Shown here piece after piece: positions 35,365 to 44,689 of a DNA stretch of 64,000 nt. The notes below the pieces were generated by a model. The model was not told the DNA's origin. It worked only from the letters and a program-made list of their open reading frames with translations, and did not search any database. The stretch is from Gammaproteobacteria bacterium. GTDB lineage: Bacteria; Pseudomonadota; Gammaproteobacteria; Pseudomonadales; Alcanivoracaceae. The position numbers were made by a program, and so were the translations under genes. Location of the stretch: positions 1-64,000 of the forward strand of contig JAGPVL010000006.1 in the NCBI GenBank assembly GCA_018067045.1, in the 5' to 3' direction. Within the stretch, counting starts at the first letter, position 1, and every line of letters begins with the position of its first letter.

Positions 35365-36470
35365 TAGGCGACGGAAGCTACCGGCTGCCTATTTGTTTTC
35401 TTTACGGGGTGCATTCTATTGGCGCGCCGGAAAGAGCCGATGTCATTAAAGCGGACACCGTTTTCTTTTAGTACCGGCAGCGCTCTTTTTGCGGTCATTT
35501 GGCGAACGTAAAAGGGATCACGTACGACAAAATGATGGATTGCATGGGTGTTGCCAAAGTTAAAGCAGAACAACTGCAGCGGAATTAGCCACCAAACATT
35601 GAGCACTTGGCACTGTTCTACAATGACGCCCTGCTTGTTATCTCCGTAGTAGTGCATATTGGACGAAATAAAATGCAGGCAGAATGTGCGCAAAGCGTTA
35701 GGCGCAAACAACACTACAGCTAGAGTGGTGAGCCACGGCATTTGATCGAGCAATAGGCTTGGCCAAGGGATGCTCATGCTAAACATCCACGCTACACCGT
35801 TGGCAAGATGAAAAAGAATAAACCCGTGCCAAAGCATGTGCGAAACAATGCCGAGGGGGTTGTAGCTAAGTAACCCGATAAGACGAAAGTTTTTTAGATC
35901 ACGTCTGGTTACCTTGCCTTGTCGATAGAGGCGTAATGGCTCGAACAGGTATTTAAAGGGCCGCAAGTATACGGCTAGCATATTGTCGCTAACCATCAAG
36001 AGTCGTTTTATACCCCATTGCTCACCATTGGTGATGCCTCTTTCTTCAATGTCCGTAGCCGAGCCGGAGTTCTTGTGGTGATGAAAATGTATGTGCCTGC
36101 GAACCCAAGGGTTGACGGTAAACGGCCGGAACACATACACGCCAAGCATCATGAGATGATGAATTGCCTTATTCTTTTTGAAGTACATCCAATGAATAAG
36201 GTCATGCTCTAGTTCGTGCAAGATAGAGGTCCAGAACGCGGTGCCAAGGATAACCATCCACGCGGGCATCACGCCCTGAATATACAAGTAGGCATTGAGT
36301 AGGCATCCGAAAATGCTAATCGAAAAAATGCTGAGACCAATAGTATCTTGATATTTCAGCCATGGACGCTGGCTGCGAATATCGTCACTAATCGCAATAA
36401 TTTCCTGCTGTACCCTTTTGTCTCTGAGCTTGTCGGCATTGGCCGTAGCGCGGCTCGTCGTGTTAGTCAT
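35364..36470 (-). CDS. Membrane fatty acid desaturase family protein
   Basis: Integral-membrane diiron protein of about 368 aa with His boxes HELEHDLIH (about 103-111), RRHIHFHHH (about 147-155) and NTHAIHHF (about 314-321), and several hydrophobic helices. This places it in the desaturase/alkane hydroxylase superfamily; the substrate is unknown. It differs clearly from the 292-aa desaturase at 23187. I start it at the ATG at 36470 (TGGAG upstream); the frame is open to 36500. It is divergent from an AraC-type regulator, its probable controller. Confidence 0.82.
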   Translation of the reverse strand: MTNTTSRATANADKLRDKRVQQEIIAISDDIRSQRPWLKYQDTIGLSIFSISIFGCLLNAYLYIQGVMPAWMVILGTAFWTSILHELEHDLIHWMYFKKNKAIHHLMMLGVYVFRPFTVNPWVRRHIHFHHHKNSGSATDIEERGITNGEQWGIKRLLMVSDNMLAVYLRPFKYLFEPLRLYRQGKVTRRDLKNFRLIGLLSYNPLGIVSHMLWHGFILFHLANGVAWMFSMSIPWPSLLLDQMPWLTTLAVVLFAPNALRTFCLHFISSNMHYYGDNKQGVIVEQCQVLNVWWLIPLQLFCFNFGNTHAIHHFVVRDPFYVRQMTAKRALPVLKENGVRFNDIGSFRRANRMHPVKKTNRQPVASVA

Positions 36471-36623
36471 GACATAACTCCAGAATGATAACACGCCCAC
36501 AATAGCCTCCTATGGAGGGCGTCTGCTCAACTGGCGCCGCCATTCGTTTGGCTTGAGCCGCCATTTTTTAGCCGCGTGGCGAATGAGATAAGCAGGGATA
36601 GGCAAGATAGGGAGGTTATAGCC

Positions 36624-37634
36624 TTGGATTCAATGGGATCGTCATATCAGCGCGCCGCAGCGATTTTGTTGCGCCCGCTCGTGCAATTATTGCAAAAACA
36701 GGGCGTAGACGCGGAGGCGCTGTTTGCTAAGCATGGCATCGCTATTGCGGATACCGGCAATCCCGATGCACATATCGACGTTGCGGCGTCGACGGCATTG
36801 CTAAGCGATGCTGTCGAGCTGATAGGCGATCCATCCCTTGGCATTAACATGGCGCGGCATGCGGAATATTCATCATTTGGCGGGCTTGGCCTGGCGATAG
36901 CGGCGGGCGGCAGCATGCGCAGTGTGCTGCAGCGGATTATTCGTTTTCATCGCTTAATTAGTGATGTTGTGCGCCCCGAATTCAGTGAAGACGAGCGCTA
37001 TGTTGCGATTCACTTTTCGGCGAATGGTGAGCACATCCCGCACCCGCAAGCTATCTTGTTGGTTATGGCCAGTATCGTTCGGTTGCTGCGTATTCGTATC
37101 GACCCAAAATTAAATCCAATCAAGGTTCAAGCACCGGAAATCGCGGATATGAACGACGCATTTCATCGCGCGATGAGTCGATACTTTCGTGCGCCAGTTG
37201 ATGTTTCGCCGAGATTCTCGTTGTACTTCGAACGTGCTGCGGCGACGGTTCAATTGCAGGCTAGTGATAGTCAGTTGGCGGCGATGCTCGATGCAACGTT
37301 AAACCAACGTTTAGCCGCTATTGAAAAAGGCTCTTTGGCTGTGCAGTTGTCGCTGTGGATTGAGCAGCGCCTGCCGGAAGGTGAGCCGCCCTTGGCGGAA
37401 GCGGCGAGTGAATTCTGTTTAAGTACTCGTAGCTTGCAGCGTCGTCTGGCAGAAGAGCAATTGAGCTGGAAAAAGCTGATTGAAAATACTCGCAAAACAT
37501 TGGTTGAGCGCCATCTTCGTATTCCCGGCATGAGCGTTACGCAGCTGGCGTTCTTGCTTGGTTTTGCGGATGTGAGTTCGTTTTCGCGAGCGTTTAAAAA
37601 ATGGTATGGGATGACACCAACGCAATTCCGCTAA
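36624..37634 (+). CDS. AraC-family transcriptional regulator (Arabinose_bd plus HTH)
   Basis: The N-terminal 190 residues match the AraC-ligand-binding domain found in OruR/ArgR-like regulators, with LGLAIAAGGSMRSVLQRIIRF-type segment split by Gly. The C-terminus has the double helix-turn-helix: LAEAASEFCLSTRSLQRRL and VTQLAFLLGFADVSSFSRAFKKWYG in part. The start decision rests on AGGGAGGT at 36608-36615, which is 8 nt before a TTG at 36624; GTG 36576 and ATG 36633 are alternatives. It is divergent from the desaturase and convergent with the Lrp-type regulator. In related pairs this type controls the adjacent lipid-modifying gene. Confidence 0.87.
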   Translation: MDSMGSSYQRAAAILLRPLVQLLQKQGVDAEALFAKHGIAIADTGNPDAHIDVAASTALLSDAVELIGDPSLGINMARHAEYSSFGGLGLAIAAGGSMRSVLQRIIRFHRLISDVVRPEFSEDERYVAIHFSANGEHIPHPQAILLVMASIVRLLRIRIDPKLNPIKVQAPEIADMNDAFHRAMSRYFRAPVDVSPRFSLYFERAAATVQLQASDSQLAAMLDATLNQRLAAIEKGSLAVQLSLWIEQRLPEGEPPLAEAASEFCLSTRSLQRRLAEEQLSWKKLIENTRKTLVERHLRIPGMSVTQLAFLLGFADVSSFSRAFKKWYGMTPTQFR

Positions 37635-37651
37635 TAGAATTGTGCGCGCCT

Positions 37652-38140
37652 TTACTCCAAATAACCTAACGGCAGTGCGCTGGTATCGCGCACCTTGCGC
37701 ATGACAAAACTTGAATGCACACCGCTGACCCCGTCGATACGGGTGATCTTATTCAGAAGAAACTGCTGGTAAGCATCCATGTCGGGTACGACTACCTTTA
37801 GCAAATAATCCGCCTCTTGCCCTGTCACCAAATAGCACAGCTGCACCTCGGCAAACGCGCTGACAGTCCTTTCAAAGTTTTCGAATCGCTCCGGCGTATG
37901 CCGATCCATGCTGATCTGAATAATAATGGTGAGGTCGAGCCCCAGCGCTTTCTGATTGAGTTGCGTGGTGCGGCCAATGATAATGCCAGCGTCTTCCAAC
38001 GCTTTGACGCGCCGTGAACAGGGCGAGGCTGACAGTCCTACGCGTTCTGCTAACTCGAGGTTGGAGAGGCCGCCGTTGTGCTGTAAGGCGTCGAGAATTT
38101 GACGGTCAGATCGATCCAGTTTGTGCAGCGTTTTAGCCAT
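37652..38140 (-). CDS. Lrp/AsnC-family transcriptional regulator
   Basis: The N-terminal winged helix-turn-helix LDRSDRQILDALQ...LSNLELAERVGLSASP matches Lrp/AsnC, followed by the RAM effector domain (about 70-155) with ERFENFERTVSAFAEVQLCYLVTGQEADYLLKV broken by charged residues. About 162 aa. It starts at the ATG at 38140 or a GTG at 38146. Its divergence from leuA suggests control of branched-chain amino acid synthesis with leucine or another amino acid as the effector, which is inference. Confidence 0.9.
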   Translation of the reverse strand: MAKTLHKLDRSDRQILDALQHNGGLSNLELAERVGLSASPCSRRVKALEDAGIIIGRTTQLNQKALGLDLTIIIQISMDRHTPERFENFERTVSAFAEVQLCYLVTGQEADYLLKVVVPDMDAYQQFLLNKITRIDGVSGVHSSFVMRKVRDTSALPLGYLE

Positions 38141-38146
38141 TTTCAC

Positions 38147-38515
38147 AATATCTCACTATTAATCTATGTATATCCGCAATGTTATTCTAATAATGCTAAA
38201 AAATAGGGCGAATAAGCAAGCTCATTGCGCATTGCCGCCTCTAGAATGTGTTCCTGAGCCTAACAAGTGCCAAAAGCACCAAGGCTAGCGCTCCTGCCGT
38301 TGTCTTATCCAGGCAACCGGCTGGGCGTATAGGCGCCTGCTTGCAAGCGATCAGTGCTTAACCCAAGGCCTATCGCCTGCAAGCAGCCTCCCACAAGCTC
38401 TTAGCAACGCGACGCGCCATCAATCTGGCCTCTGCCTTGTAGGAGCTTGCTTGCAAGCGATCGGCGCTCAGCAAGAAACCGCGCTATCAATAACAGAACA
38501 TTTTTGGAGCAGCAC
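38147..38515. other. Intergenic region between Lrp-type gene and leuA
   Basis: 369 nt with no convincing gene. It holds an AT-rich stretch just upstream of the regulator (about 38141-38215), where a divergent promoter is likely, and a REP-like palindrome plus a half-element close to leuA (38330-38400 and 38436-38462). GGAG at about 38504 is the leuA ribosome site. Confidence 0.7.
38330..38462. repeat. REP-like palindrome and adjacent half element
   Basis: One full element has arms CGCCTGCTTGCAAGCGATC and ATCGCCTGCAAGCAGCC (ending near 38400). A second copy of the left arm, TTGTAGGAGCTTGCTTGCAA, follows at 38437-38456 without a matching right arm. Same family as the elements near 31.3, 42.1 and 45.7-46.1 kb. 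Confidence 0.75.
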
Positions 38516-40207
38516 ATGGCATTCGATCATCGTAAATATCAGCCCTTCACCCCGGCGGCAAAGAAGGACCGTCGCTGGCCGGATCGTGTCATTCAGCACG
38601 CACCGGACTGGTGTGCGGTGGATCTACGTGATGGGAATCAAGCGCTGATTAAGCCTATGTCGGTGCCACAAAAAATTGAGTTGTTTGCACTGTTAGTGAA
38701 AGTAGGGTTTAAAGAAATTGAAGTTGGCTTTCCGGCTGCAAGCCAGACAGATTTTGATTTTGTTCGTGCCTTGATTGAACGGGAACTCATTCCCGATGAC
38801 GTGACCGTTCAGGTGCTTACTCAGGCGCGCGAAGATCTTATTGCGCGTAGCTATGAAAGTTTACGTGGCGCAAAGCAGGCGGTCATGCATGTTTATAACT
38901 CCACGTCTCGTGTGCAGCGCGAGCAAGTCTTCAACCTCGATAAAGATGGCATAAAGCAAATCGCCATAAACGGCGCGCAGTGGGTAAAGCAGTACGCCGC
39001 TCATTATCCGCAAACCGACTGGACCTTTCAGTATTCGCCGGAATCGTTTACCGGCACTGAGTTGGACTACGCCATTGAGGTGGTCGATGCCGTTAACGCG
39101 GTATGGCAGCCGCAAGAGGGCCAGAAGGTGGTGATTAATTTGCCGGCGACCGTCGAAGTGAGCACGCCAAACGTGTACGCCGACATGATTGAAACGGTGA
39201 TCGATACCATGCACAATCGCGAGCATGTACGTATTAGCTTGCACACCCATAATGATCGCGGCTGTGGTGTTGCAGCGGCGGAGTTGGCCGTTATGGCTGG
39301 CGCGGATCGTGTCGAAGGCACCTTGCTCGGCAACGGCGAGCGTACCGGCAATATGGACTTAGTCACCATGGCGATGAATTTATATTCCCAGGGCGTCGAT
39401 CCGAAGTTGGATTTTTCCGACATGAAAAACATTGTCGCGGTGGTCGAAAGTGTCACGGATATTAAAGTTCACCCACGCCATGCTTATGCTGGTGAATTGG
39501 TCTATGCCGCGTTTTCCGGCAGCCATCAAGATGCGATTCGCAAAGGCTTAGCAAAGCATGCCGAAGGCGAACCGTGGCAAGTGGCGTATTTGCCGATAGA
39601 CCCGAGTGACGTCGGGCGCCGTTATGAAGAAGTGGTACGTATCAATTCGCAGTCAGGAAAGGGCGGCGTCGTGCACGTACTTGAACGTGATTACGGCATT
39701 ACCTTGCCACGTTGGCTACAAGTCGAATTCGCCAAAGTGGTGCAGAAAGATGCTGAAGACAGCGGCGGAGAAATTAATGCGGCGCGTGTCCATCAACTTT
39801 TTAATGCCTGTTACTTGCAGACTGTCTCGGGCTGGCAGATGCAATCTTATGATTTGCAGCGCAGCAGTGAAGGTGTACAAGGCAAGATCACTATTGGCGC
39901 CGACCCTGACAACGTTACGGTGGTGAGCGGGCAGGGAAGTGGCGCGGTGTCAGTTTTGGTTGATGGATTGTCGCGTCAGTACAAAACAGAGATTCGTGTC
40001 GAGGCGTTTGACGAGTTCTCCCTTGGCGATAATACCGATGCCAACGCGATGGCCTGCGTGCGAGTCAAAGTCGGTGAGCAGCTGCATAGCGCTGCCGCAT
40101 TGGCAGAGGATACGACGTCGGCGGCATTGCAGGCGGTGTTAAGTGCGGTTGGGCAGCGGTTAGCGGCGCAGACAAGTGTGCCCTCTTCGCTGGAGGCGGC
40201 CATCTGA
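38516..40207 (+). CDS. leuA: 2-isopropylmalate synthase
   Basis: Claisen condensation of acetyl-CoA with 2-oxoisovalerate, the committed step of leucine synthesis. The catalytic barrel has WCAVDLRDGNQALI, the metal-binding HTHNDRGCGVAAAELA (split at about 242-257) and GNGERTGNMDLV. A C-terminal regulatory domain for leucine feedback extends to residue 563, the long form also found in Pseudomonas and unlike the 523-aa E. coli type. I start at the ATG at 38516 (GGAG upstream), not at the ATG/TTG at 38447. The Lrp-type gene is divergent. Confidence 0.95.
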   Translation: MAFDHRKYQPFTPAAKKDRRWPDRVIQHAPDWCAVDLRDGNQALIKPMSVPQKIELFALLVKVGFKEIEVGFPAASQTDFDFVRALIERELIPDDVTVQVLTQAREDLIARSYESLRGAKQAVMHVYNSTSRVQREQVFNLDKDGIKQIAINGAQWVKQYAAHYPQTDWTFQYSPESFTGTELDYAIEVVDAVNAVWQPQEGQKVVINLPATVEVSTPNVYADMIETVIDTMHNREHVRISLHTHNDRGCGVAAAELAVMAGADRVEGTLLGNGERTGNMDLVTMAMNLYSQGVDPKLDFSDMKNIVAVVESVTDIKVHPRHAYAGELVYAAFSGSHQDAIRKGLAKHAEGEPWQVAYLPIDPSDVGRRYEEVVRINSQSGKGGVVHVLERDYGITLPRWLQVEFAKVVQKDAEDSGGEINAARVHQLFNACYLQTVSGWQMQSYDLQRSSEGVQGKITIGADPDNVTVVSGQGSGAVSVLVDGLSRQYKTEIRVEAFDEFSLGDNTDANAMACVRVKVGEQLHSAAALAEDTTSAALQAVLSAVGQRLAAQTSVPSSLEAAI

Positions 40208-40263
40208 TTGGCTTAGGTTGTGGGCATCCGTGCCAACTGCACGCCTAGTTTAGTCTTGGTCTA

Positions 40264-40289
40264 AAGGGCTCGCTTGATGCGAGTCCTTT
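40264..40289 (+). terminator. Probable terminator after leuA
   Basis: The stem AAGGGCTCGC / GCGAGTCCTT has one G-U pair and a TTGAT loop and is followed by TTG TCG TTT. It lies 57 nt after the leuA stop. Confidence 0.65.
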
Positions 40290-40386
40290 GTCGTTTGGGG
40301 TAATCTTTATGGTGTGATCCACCGTATTTTATTTGTCCTCTTTCCCCTAAAATAGCCGCTGATATTCATTCTGGAGCAAGATTCGT

Positions 40387-41106
40387 ATGGGCCGCGCTTA
40401 CCAAAACCGCAAAGAATCCATGGCCAAAACCTCGGATATGAAAGCCAAGGTATACAGCCGTTACGGTCGGGAAATTTATGTCTGCGCGAAAGCGGGCGGC
40501 CCTGATCCGTCTGCCAACTTGTCCCTACGAGGCATGATTGATCGCGCCAAGAAGGATCAGGTGCCGGCTCACGTGATCGATAAGGCCATTGATAAGGCCA
40601 GCGGTGGTGGCGGCGAAGATTATGCGCCAGCCCGTTATGAGGGGTACGGTCCCGGCGGCAGCATGGTCATTATCGAATGCTTAACGGATAACCCCAATCG
40701 CACCTTTGGCGATGTGCGCAGCGCCTTCACCAAGACCAAATGCAAAATCGGCACGCAGGGCACTGTTGCGCATATGTTCGATCATGCGGCGATCTTCGTT
40801 TTTGCCCACGACGATGAAGACGCCGTGCTAGAAGCGCTGATGGAAGCGGACGTCGATGTTACCGATGTTGAGAATGAAGACGGTCAGATCTCGGTGTTTG
40901 CACCACACACCGAATACGCAAAAGCGCGTCAGGCGTTGACCGAAGCGTTCGACGGAATTGATTTTGAAGTGGATGAAATTCAGTTTATTGCGCAGAGTTA
41001 TACCACCGTGGAAGGTGATGATTTGGCGGTGTTGGAGAAATTTCTCGGCATGCTCGATGAGCTGGATGATGTGCAGAACGTCTATCACAACGTTGAAATG
41101 AGTTAA
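40387..41106 (+). CDS. YebC/PmpR family protein, YeeN type
   Basis: 239-aa TACO1/YebC-family protein. Members are reported as transcriptional regulators or as ribosome-associated factors easing polyproline translation. The N-terminus [20 protein letters not shown] resembles the YeeN branch rather than YebC itself; conserved segments are [38 protein letters not shown], and [13 protein letters not shown]. It is a single gene with a 146-nt gap before mtfA. Confidence 0.9.
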   Translation: MGRAYQNRKESMAKTSDMKAKVYSRYGREIYVCAKAGGPDPSANLSLRGMIDRAKKDQVPAHVIDKAIDKASGGGGEDYAPARYEGYGPGGSMVIIECLTDNPNRTFGDVRSAFTKTKCKIGTQGTVAHMFDHAAIFVFAHDDEDAVLEALMEADVDVTDVENEDGQISVFAPHTEYAKARQALTEAFDGIDFEVDEIQFIAQSYTTVEGDDLAVLEKFLGMLDELDDVQNVYHNVEMS

Positions 41107-41253
41107 GGCTTCGTTTGTCACTCAGTGGATGGCTTCAGTATTGCTGGGCCACCTTTGCCGTGATTGAGTGTGCCGCTTTTGCTCAGTCAGGTTCGTCGCG
41201 GCTTCTTTCTGAGGCGATTTTCCTTGAAGTTCTTCCCATTATTGTGAGCCATA

Positions 41254-42042
41254 ATGTTTAAATCCATTCGCCATTGGTTCGAAGACCGTCGTGTTAAAAG
41301 AATGGGCTTCACCGCAGCGCAATGGCAGGCAGCGGTGGCTGATTGGGCGGTGATAGAACGTTATCAGGGCGCTGACCGTGTTGCGCTGAGAGATATGGCA
41401 TTTCGTTTTCTGGCGCGTAAAAGTTTTGCGCCGGGCGGTGGTTTTCAGTTTACCGATGAGATGTTATTGCGATTGGCAACTATGGCGTGTGTGCCGATAT
41501 TGCGTCTCGGTTTAGATTGGTATGACAGCTGGCAAACGGTGATTTTATACGAAGGTGATTTCGTTTCCAATCGTCCACACCAGGGGGCAGATGGTTTAGT
41601 TCATGATCAGGCGCCGGGGTTAAGTGGTGAAGCATGGTTGCGCGGGCCGGTGATTTTGTCATGGCAGGCAGTATGTGAAACGGGAGCGCATGCGCGACAA
41701 GGTAAGGCCAGCAATGTCGTTATCCATGAGCTGGCGCATAAACTCGATATGTTGCGCGATGGCGCCAACGGCTCGCCGCCACTACACCCCGAGATGCGTC
41801 AGGGTGAATGGCATACAATTTTTACAGCTGCGTGGGAGCGTCTACAGAAAGATTGGCAGCAGGATCGTAGTTTGCCACTGGATGATTATGCCTTAACCAA
41901 TCCGGCAGAATTTTTCGCAGTATGCAGTGAGACGTTTTTTGAGGCGCCCGAAGAAATGAAAGAAGGTATGCCTGAAGTGTATCGTCTGCTTTGCCAGTTT
42001 TACCGACAGCAGCCCGTGGCAATCGCCACGCCCGGTTTGTAA
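41254..42042 (+). CDS. mtfA: MtfA-like zinc metallopeptidase (M90 family)
   Basis: Cytosolic gluzincin of the MtfA family; the E. coli homologue binds the glucose-PTS repressor Mlc. The zinc motif HELAHKLDML lies near residues 158-167, with a downstream Glu in ALTNPAEFFAVCSETFFE. An N-terminal DRRVKRMGFTAAQWQAAV and YEGDFVS are also typical. 262 aa matches. No Mlc homologue is in the window. A REP-like palindrome separates it from the convergent glutamine amidotransferase. Confidence 0.9.
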   Translation: MFKSIRHWFEDRRVKRMGFTAAQWQAAVADWAVIERYQGADRVALRDMAFRFLARKSFAPGGGFQFTDEMLLRLATMACVPILRLGLDWYDSWQTVILYEGDFVSNRPHQGADGLVHDQAPGLSGEAWLRGPVILSWQAVCETGAHARQGKASNVVIHELAHKLDMLRDGANGSPPLHPEMRQGEWHTIFTAAWERLQKDWQQDRSLPLDDYALTNPAEFFAVCSETFFEAPEEMKEGMPEVYRLLCQFYRQQPVAIATPGL

Positions 42043-42072
42043 GCATCCCCCACAAGTCTCTGCGGTTTAGCT

Positions 42073-42150
42073 TTGTAGGAGTGTACGTGCAAGCGAGCAG
42101 CTCTAGACAAAATGCCAAGCCTATCGCCTGCCAGCCTGCTCTTATAGTAG
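42073..42150. repeat. REP-like palindromic element, degenerate
   Basis: The left arm TTTGTAGGAGTGTACGTGCA and right arm CTATCGCCTGCCAGCCTGCT are diverged copies of the family. It lies between convergent mtfA and the amidotransferase gene. Confidence 0.65.
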
Positions 42151-42167
42151 GAGATTTTATTTTGTAA

Positions 42168-42866
42168 CTAGAGCGTTTTACTCAGTTCGCGGAGAATTTT
42201 TTCCATTAACGCGTTTGCTTCGTGAAAGCGTTGCTCCGATGCCAGCATGGAAGCGGCGGACTGAATATGCGTTGCAGCAACGAGTTCACTTTCGCATTCG
42301 CGGCATAAGGCGTCAGCGCCTTGCGCAGTCGTTTCCAAGTGGAACTGCAATCCTAGAACCTTCTCTTGATACAAAAAACCTTGGTTCTCACAGGCATCAC
42401 TGCTGCACAGGTGCGTTGCGCCGGCTGGAATGGCAAAGGTATCGCCATGCCAATGAAAAACGCTCTGCGCTTCGCTTAGCACTTTGCCGATGGATGTTTC
42501 CTTACCTGCTGCGGTCACATTAATGGGAAACCAACCAATTTCCTTTTCTATTCCTGCAGATACTTTTCCACCAAGAACATCCGCAATCAGTTGTCCGCCA
42601 AGGCAAATGCCGAGAACGGTTTTATCGGCGTCTATGCAGGCGCGAATAAATTGCTTCTCGGTTTTTAGCCAGGGGTGTTGATCATAGTTATAGATGCCCA
42701 TCGGGCCGCCCATGATGATTAGCCAATCTATGTCGCGAACTTCCGGTAGCGATTCATTATCGTAAAGGCGGGTGCAGCGAATGGTGTGTTCATGTTGCTG
42801 CATCCAAGGCTCGATACTGCCGAGCCCTTCAAATGGAACATGCTGAAGATAATGAACCCGTGCCAT
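42168..42866 (-). CDS. Class I glutamine amidotransferase-like protein
   Basis: Stand-alone GATase1 domain. The nucleophile Cys is in VLGICLGGQLIAD (about residue 82), and the His-x-Glu in LGLQFHLETT (about residue 170), with an oxyanion IIMGGPMGIYN. Such proteins (YagE/GuaA-amidotransferase-like) often process gamma-glutamyl or amide substrates; the role here is unknown. I choose the ATG at 42866; an open frame extends to 42911. About 232 aa. It precedes the META-domain gene on the same strand with a 71-nt gap. Confidence 0.85.
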   Translation of the reverse strand: MARVHYLQHVPFEGLGSIEPWMQQHEHTIRCTRLYDNESLPEVRDIDWLIIMGGPMGIYNYDQHPWLKTEKQFIRACIDADKTVLGICLGGQLIADVLGGKVSAGIEKEIGWFPINVTAAGKETSIGKVLSEAQSVFHWHGDTFAIPAGATHLCSSDACENQGFLYQEKVLGLQFHLETTAQGADALCRECESELVAATHIQSAASMLASEQRFHEANALMEKILRELSKTL

Positions 42867-42937
42867 GACAAAATCCGTATTGTTTTGTGTTGGAAAAACG
42901 CTAGTGAACATTAGGGCTGACTAGCGCTACTGAGGTT

Positions 42938-43756
42938 TTAGTAAAGGTAAACCGCTTCAAGTGTTGCCAAAGATTGCCCCGATTCGGTTTCAAGGTACAG
43001 ATACTGGCCGTCGATGCGGTAGCTGGCAGTATTGCTCAACGCAAGATGAACGGCGCTCTCTAACGGCATGATTTGCGGGCATGCCATGCGTGTACCAGCG
43101 ATGCCGCTAAATTTTAGCGTGTCGTCGTGATGAGTGTATTGCCCGAACATAGCGTTGCAGCCGCTGTGCCCTTTCATGTTGCCGTCATTGGCGAGAATGA
43201 TGCGTGGTTCTTCACGCAGCCCGGCGGGCATGACGTCAAAACTTGCGACGCGATTAACGCGCCAGTAGGTGCCAATGAGTGCTGCTTGGGGTAGAACGCA
43301 ATGTTGGTCGGCGTCGATGCCAATAAACCGATCGATGATGAGGTGTGGTTTTTGCGTGCCAGTCTCCATGCCTTCTATTACGTCGATATGCGTTTCAATT
43401 GATAGAGTGATTGGTTGCATGGCTTGGTTGTCTTGGCTAGCGGCTTCTAAGTAAGCGCGCTCAATGTCGGCCGCTTCTTCAGAAGGAGCAATGGGCCAGC
43501 TTTGGCCGGTGTTGCATTCAGTGAACATGGCTGAATCGGCAAAGTAACGGTATTGCCCGCGTTTCACCGTGCTGTTTTCATTATTCGTGCTGTCGCTTGA
43601 GACTGCGTTGGATGGCAGGTCGGCACTGGCGACAATGTCCTTGTCGGCAGGCGCGGCGAGTTCAGAATTTGAGTCGCAGCCACTGAGTGAGATGGCTGTG
43701 AGCGCGAAAATTAACGTGCCAATATATTGTGCTGCGTGATGTCTTAGATGAAGCAT
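42938..43756 (-). CDS. META-domain lipoprotein
   Basis: Exported lipoprotein with lipobox SLSGC (Cys near residue 27) followed by Asp, which may favour inner-membrane retention under the classical +2 rule. A Ser/Asp/Asn-rich linker runs to about residue 60. The C-terminal META/HslJ-like domain shows YWRVNRVASF, LANDGNMKGHSGCNAMFGQY and GTRMACP near 180-245. Members such as HslJ are linked to stress or antibiotic tolerance. I start at the ATG at 43756 with GGAGAG upstream; the frame opens at 43798. About 272 aa. MtgA lies directly upstream in the same orientation. Confidence 0.8.
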   Translation of the reverse strand: MLHLRHHAAQYIGTLIFALTAISLSGCDSNSELAAPADKDIVASADLPSNAVSSDSTNNENSTVKRGQYRYFADSAMFTECNTGQSWPIAPSEEAADIERAYLEAASQDNQAMQPITLSIETHIDVIEGMETGTQKPHLIIDRFIGIDADQHCVLPQAALIGTYWRVNRVASFDVMPAGLREEPRIILANDGNMKGHSGCNAMFGQYTHHDDTLKFSGIAGTRMACPQIMPLESAVHLALSNTASYRIDGQYLYLETESGQSLATLEAVYLY

Positions 43757-43820
43757 CTTGGCTCTCCGTAAAAAATGTTGATGTTTTGCCGATCCCAAAA
43801 AGTATCCGGAAGCTGAATGG

Positions 43821-44543
43821 CTATTTCGGCAAGATAACCTTCGGCATGCGTCGCTGAATAATGCCCGTTTTTTGCTCCAGCCATTCTGTACTGCCTACCT
43901 GTTGATAATAACGGGGCTTTGGCAGCATGGCGGCTAATCGCGCCGCTTGCCAGCTATTGAGTTGGCTTGCGGAAATGCCGAAGTAATAGTGTGAAGCGGC
44001 ATCGATGCCATATAGGCCGCTGCCCCACTCGGCGTAGTTCAGGTATAGCTCCAGAATACGCTCTTTGCTGAGCAATATTTCCAATTGCAATGTGATGATG
44101 GCTTCCTGCGCTTTTCGGCCATAGCTGCGCGAGCCGGTCAGAAAAAGATTCTTGGCTAACTGTTGGCTAATGGTGGAGCCGCCCGCCACTTTTTCGCCGG
44201 CGCGCAAATTCTTTTTTATAGCATGACGAATGCCTTCGACATCGAAGCCAAAGTGACTGGCAAACTTGCTGTCTTCGGCACCTAAGACTGCGCGCTTGGC
44301 GTTGTCGGAGATTTTTGGGTAGGGCACGAAGCGTTGCGTTAGCACGGCGTTTGGTTTGCTTTCGTGCAAGCGAGCCAAACCAATTTCCATGTAGGACGTT
44401 GTGGTTGGGTTGTGCTGACGCAGCCATAGCACTTGGGCGCCATACCAAAGCTGCAATCCAATAAAGAATAGAAAGACAATGAGCAGGATGCGCAGACTAT
44501 ATCGGCGAGTGCGTTGCCAGACGTTAGATCGCTTATGAGTCAT
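43821..44543 (-). CDS. mtgA: Monofunctional peptidoglycan glycosyltransferase
   Basis: GT51 enzyme that polymerises lipid II without transpeptidase activity. One membrane anchor (about 13-32) precedes the GT51 domain with the catalytic Glu in VLGAEDSKFASHFGFD (about 86-101), GGSTISQQLAKNLFL, and RILELYLNYAEWG. It ends after the glycosyltransferase, so it is not a truncated class A PBP. 240 aa is normal. Second peptidoglycan polymerase of the window next to mrcA. Confidence 0.94.
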   Translation of the reverse strand: MTHKRSNVWQRTRRYSLRILLIVFLFFIGLQLWYGAQVLWLRQHNPTTTSYMEIGLARLHESKPNAVLTQRFVPYPKISDNAKRAVLGAEDSKFASHFGFDVEGIRHAIKKNLRAGEKVAGGSTISQQLAKNLFLTGSRSYGRKAQEAIITLQLEILLSKERILELYLNYAEWGSGLYGIDAASHYYFGISASQLNSWQAARLAAMLPKPRYYQQVGSTEWLEQKTGIIQRRMPKVILPK

Positions 44544-44689
44544 TCATATGTCCTGGCGTCGTGGCCCGATATTTGGATTTCTGGGCTAAGTGACGCGTTT
44601 GAATTGTCTGCTATTGATGGACGATTGTCTGCGACCCGTTTGTCATTCGCGTGGATGTGGGTGAGTAGGCGTTGACGAATAAGAGGAGA

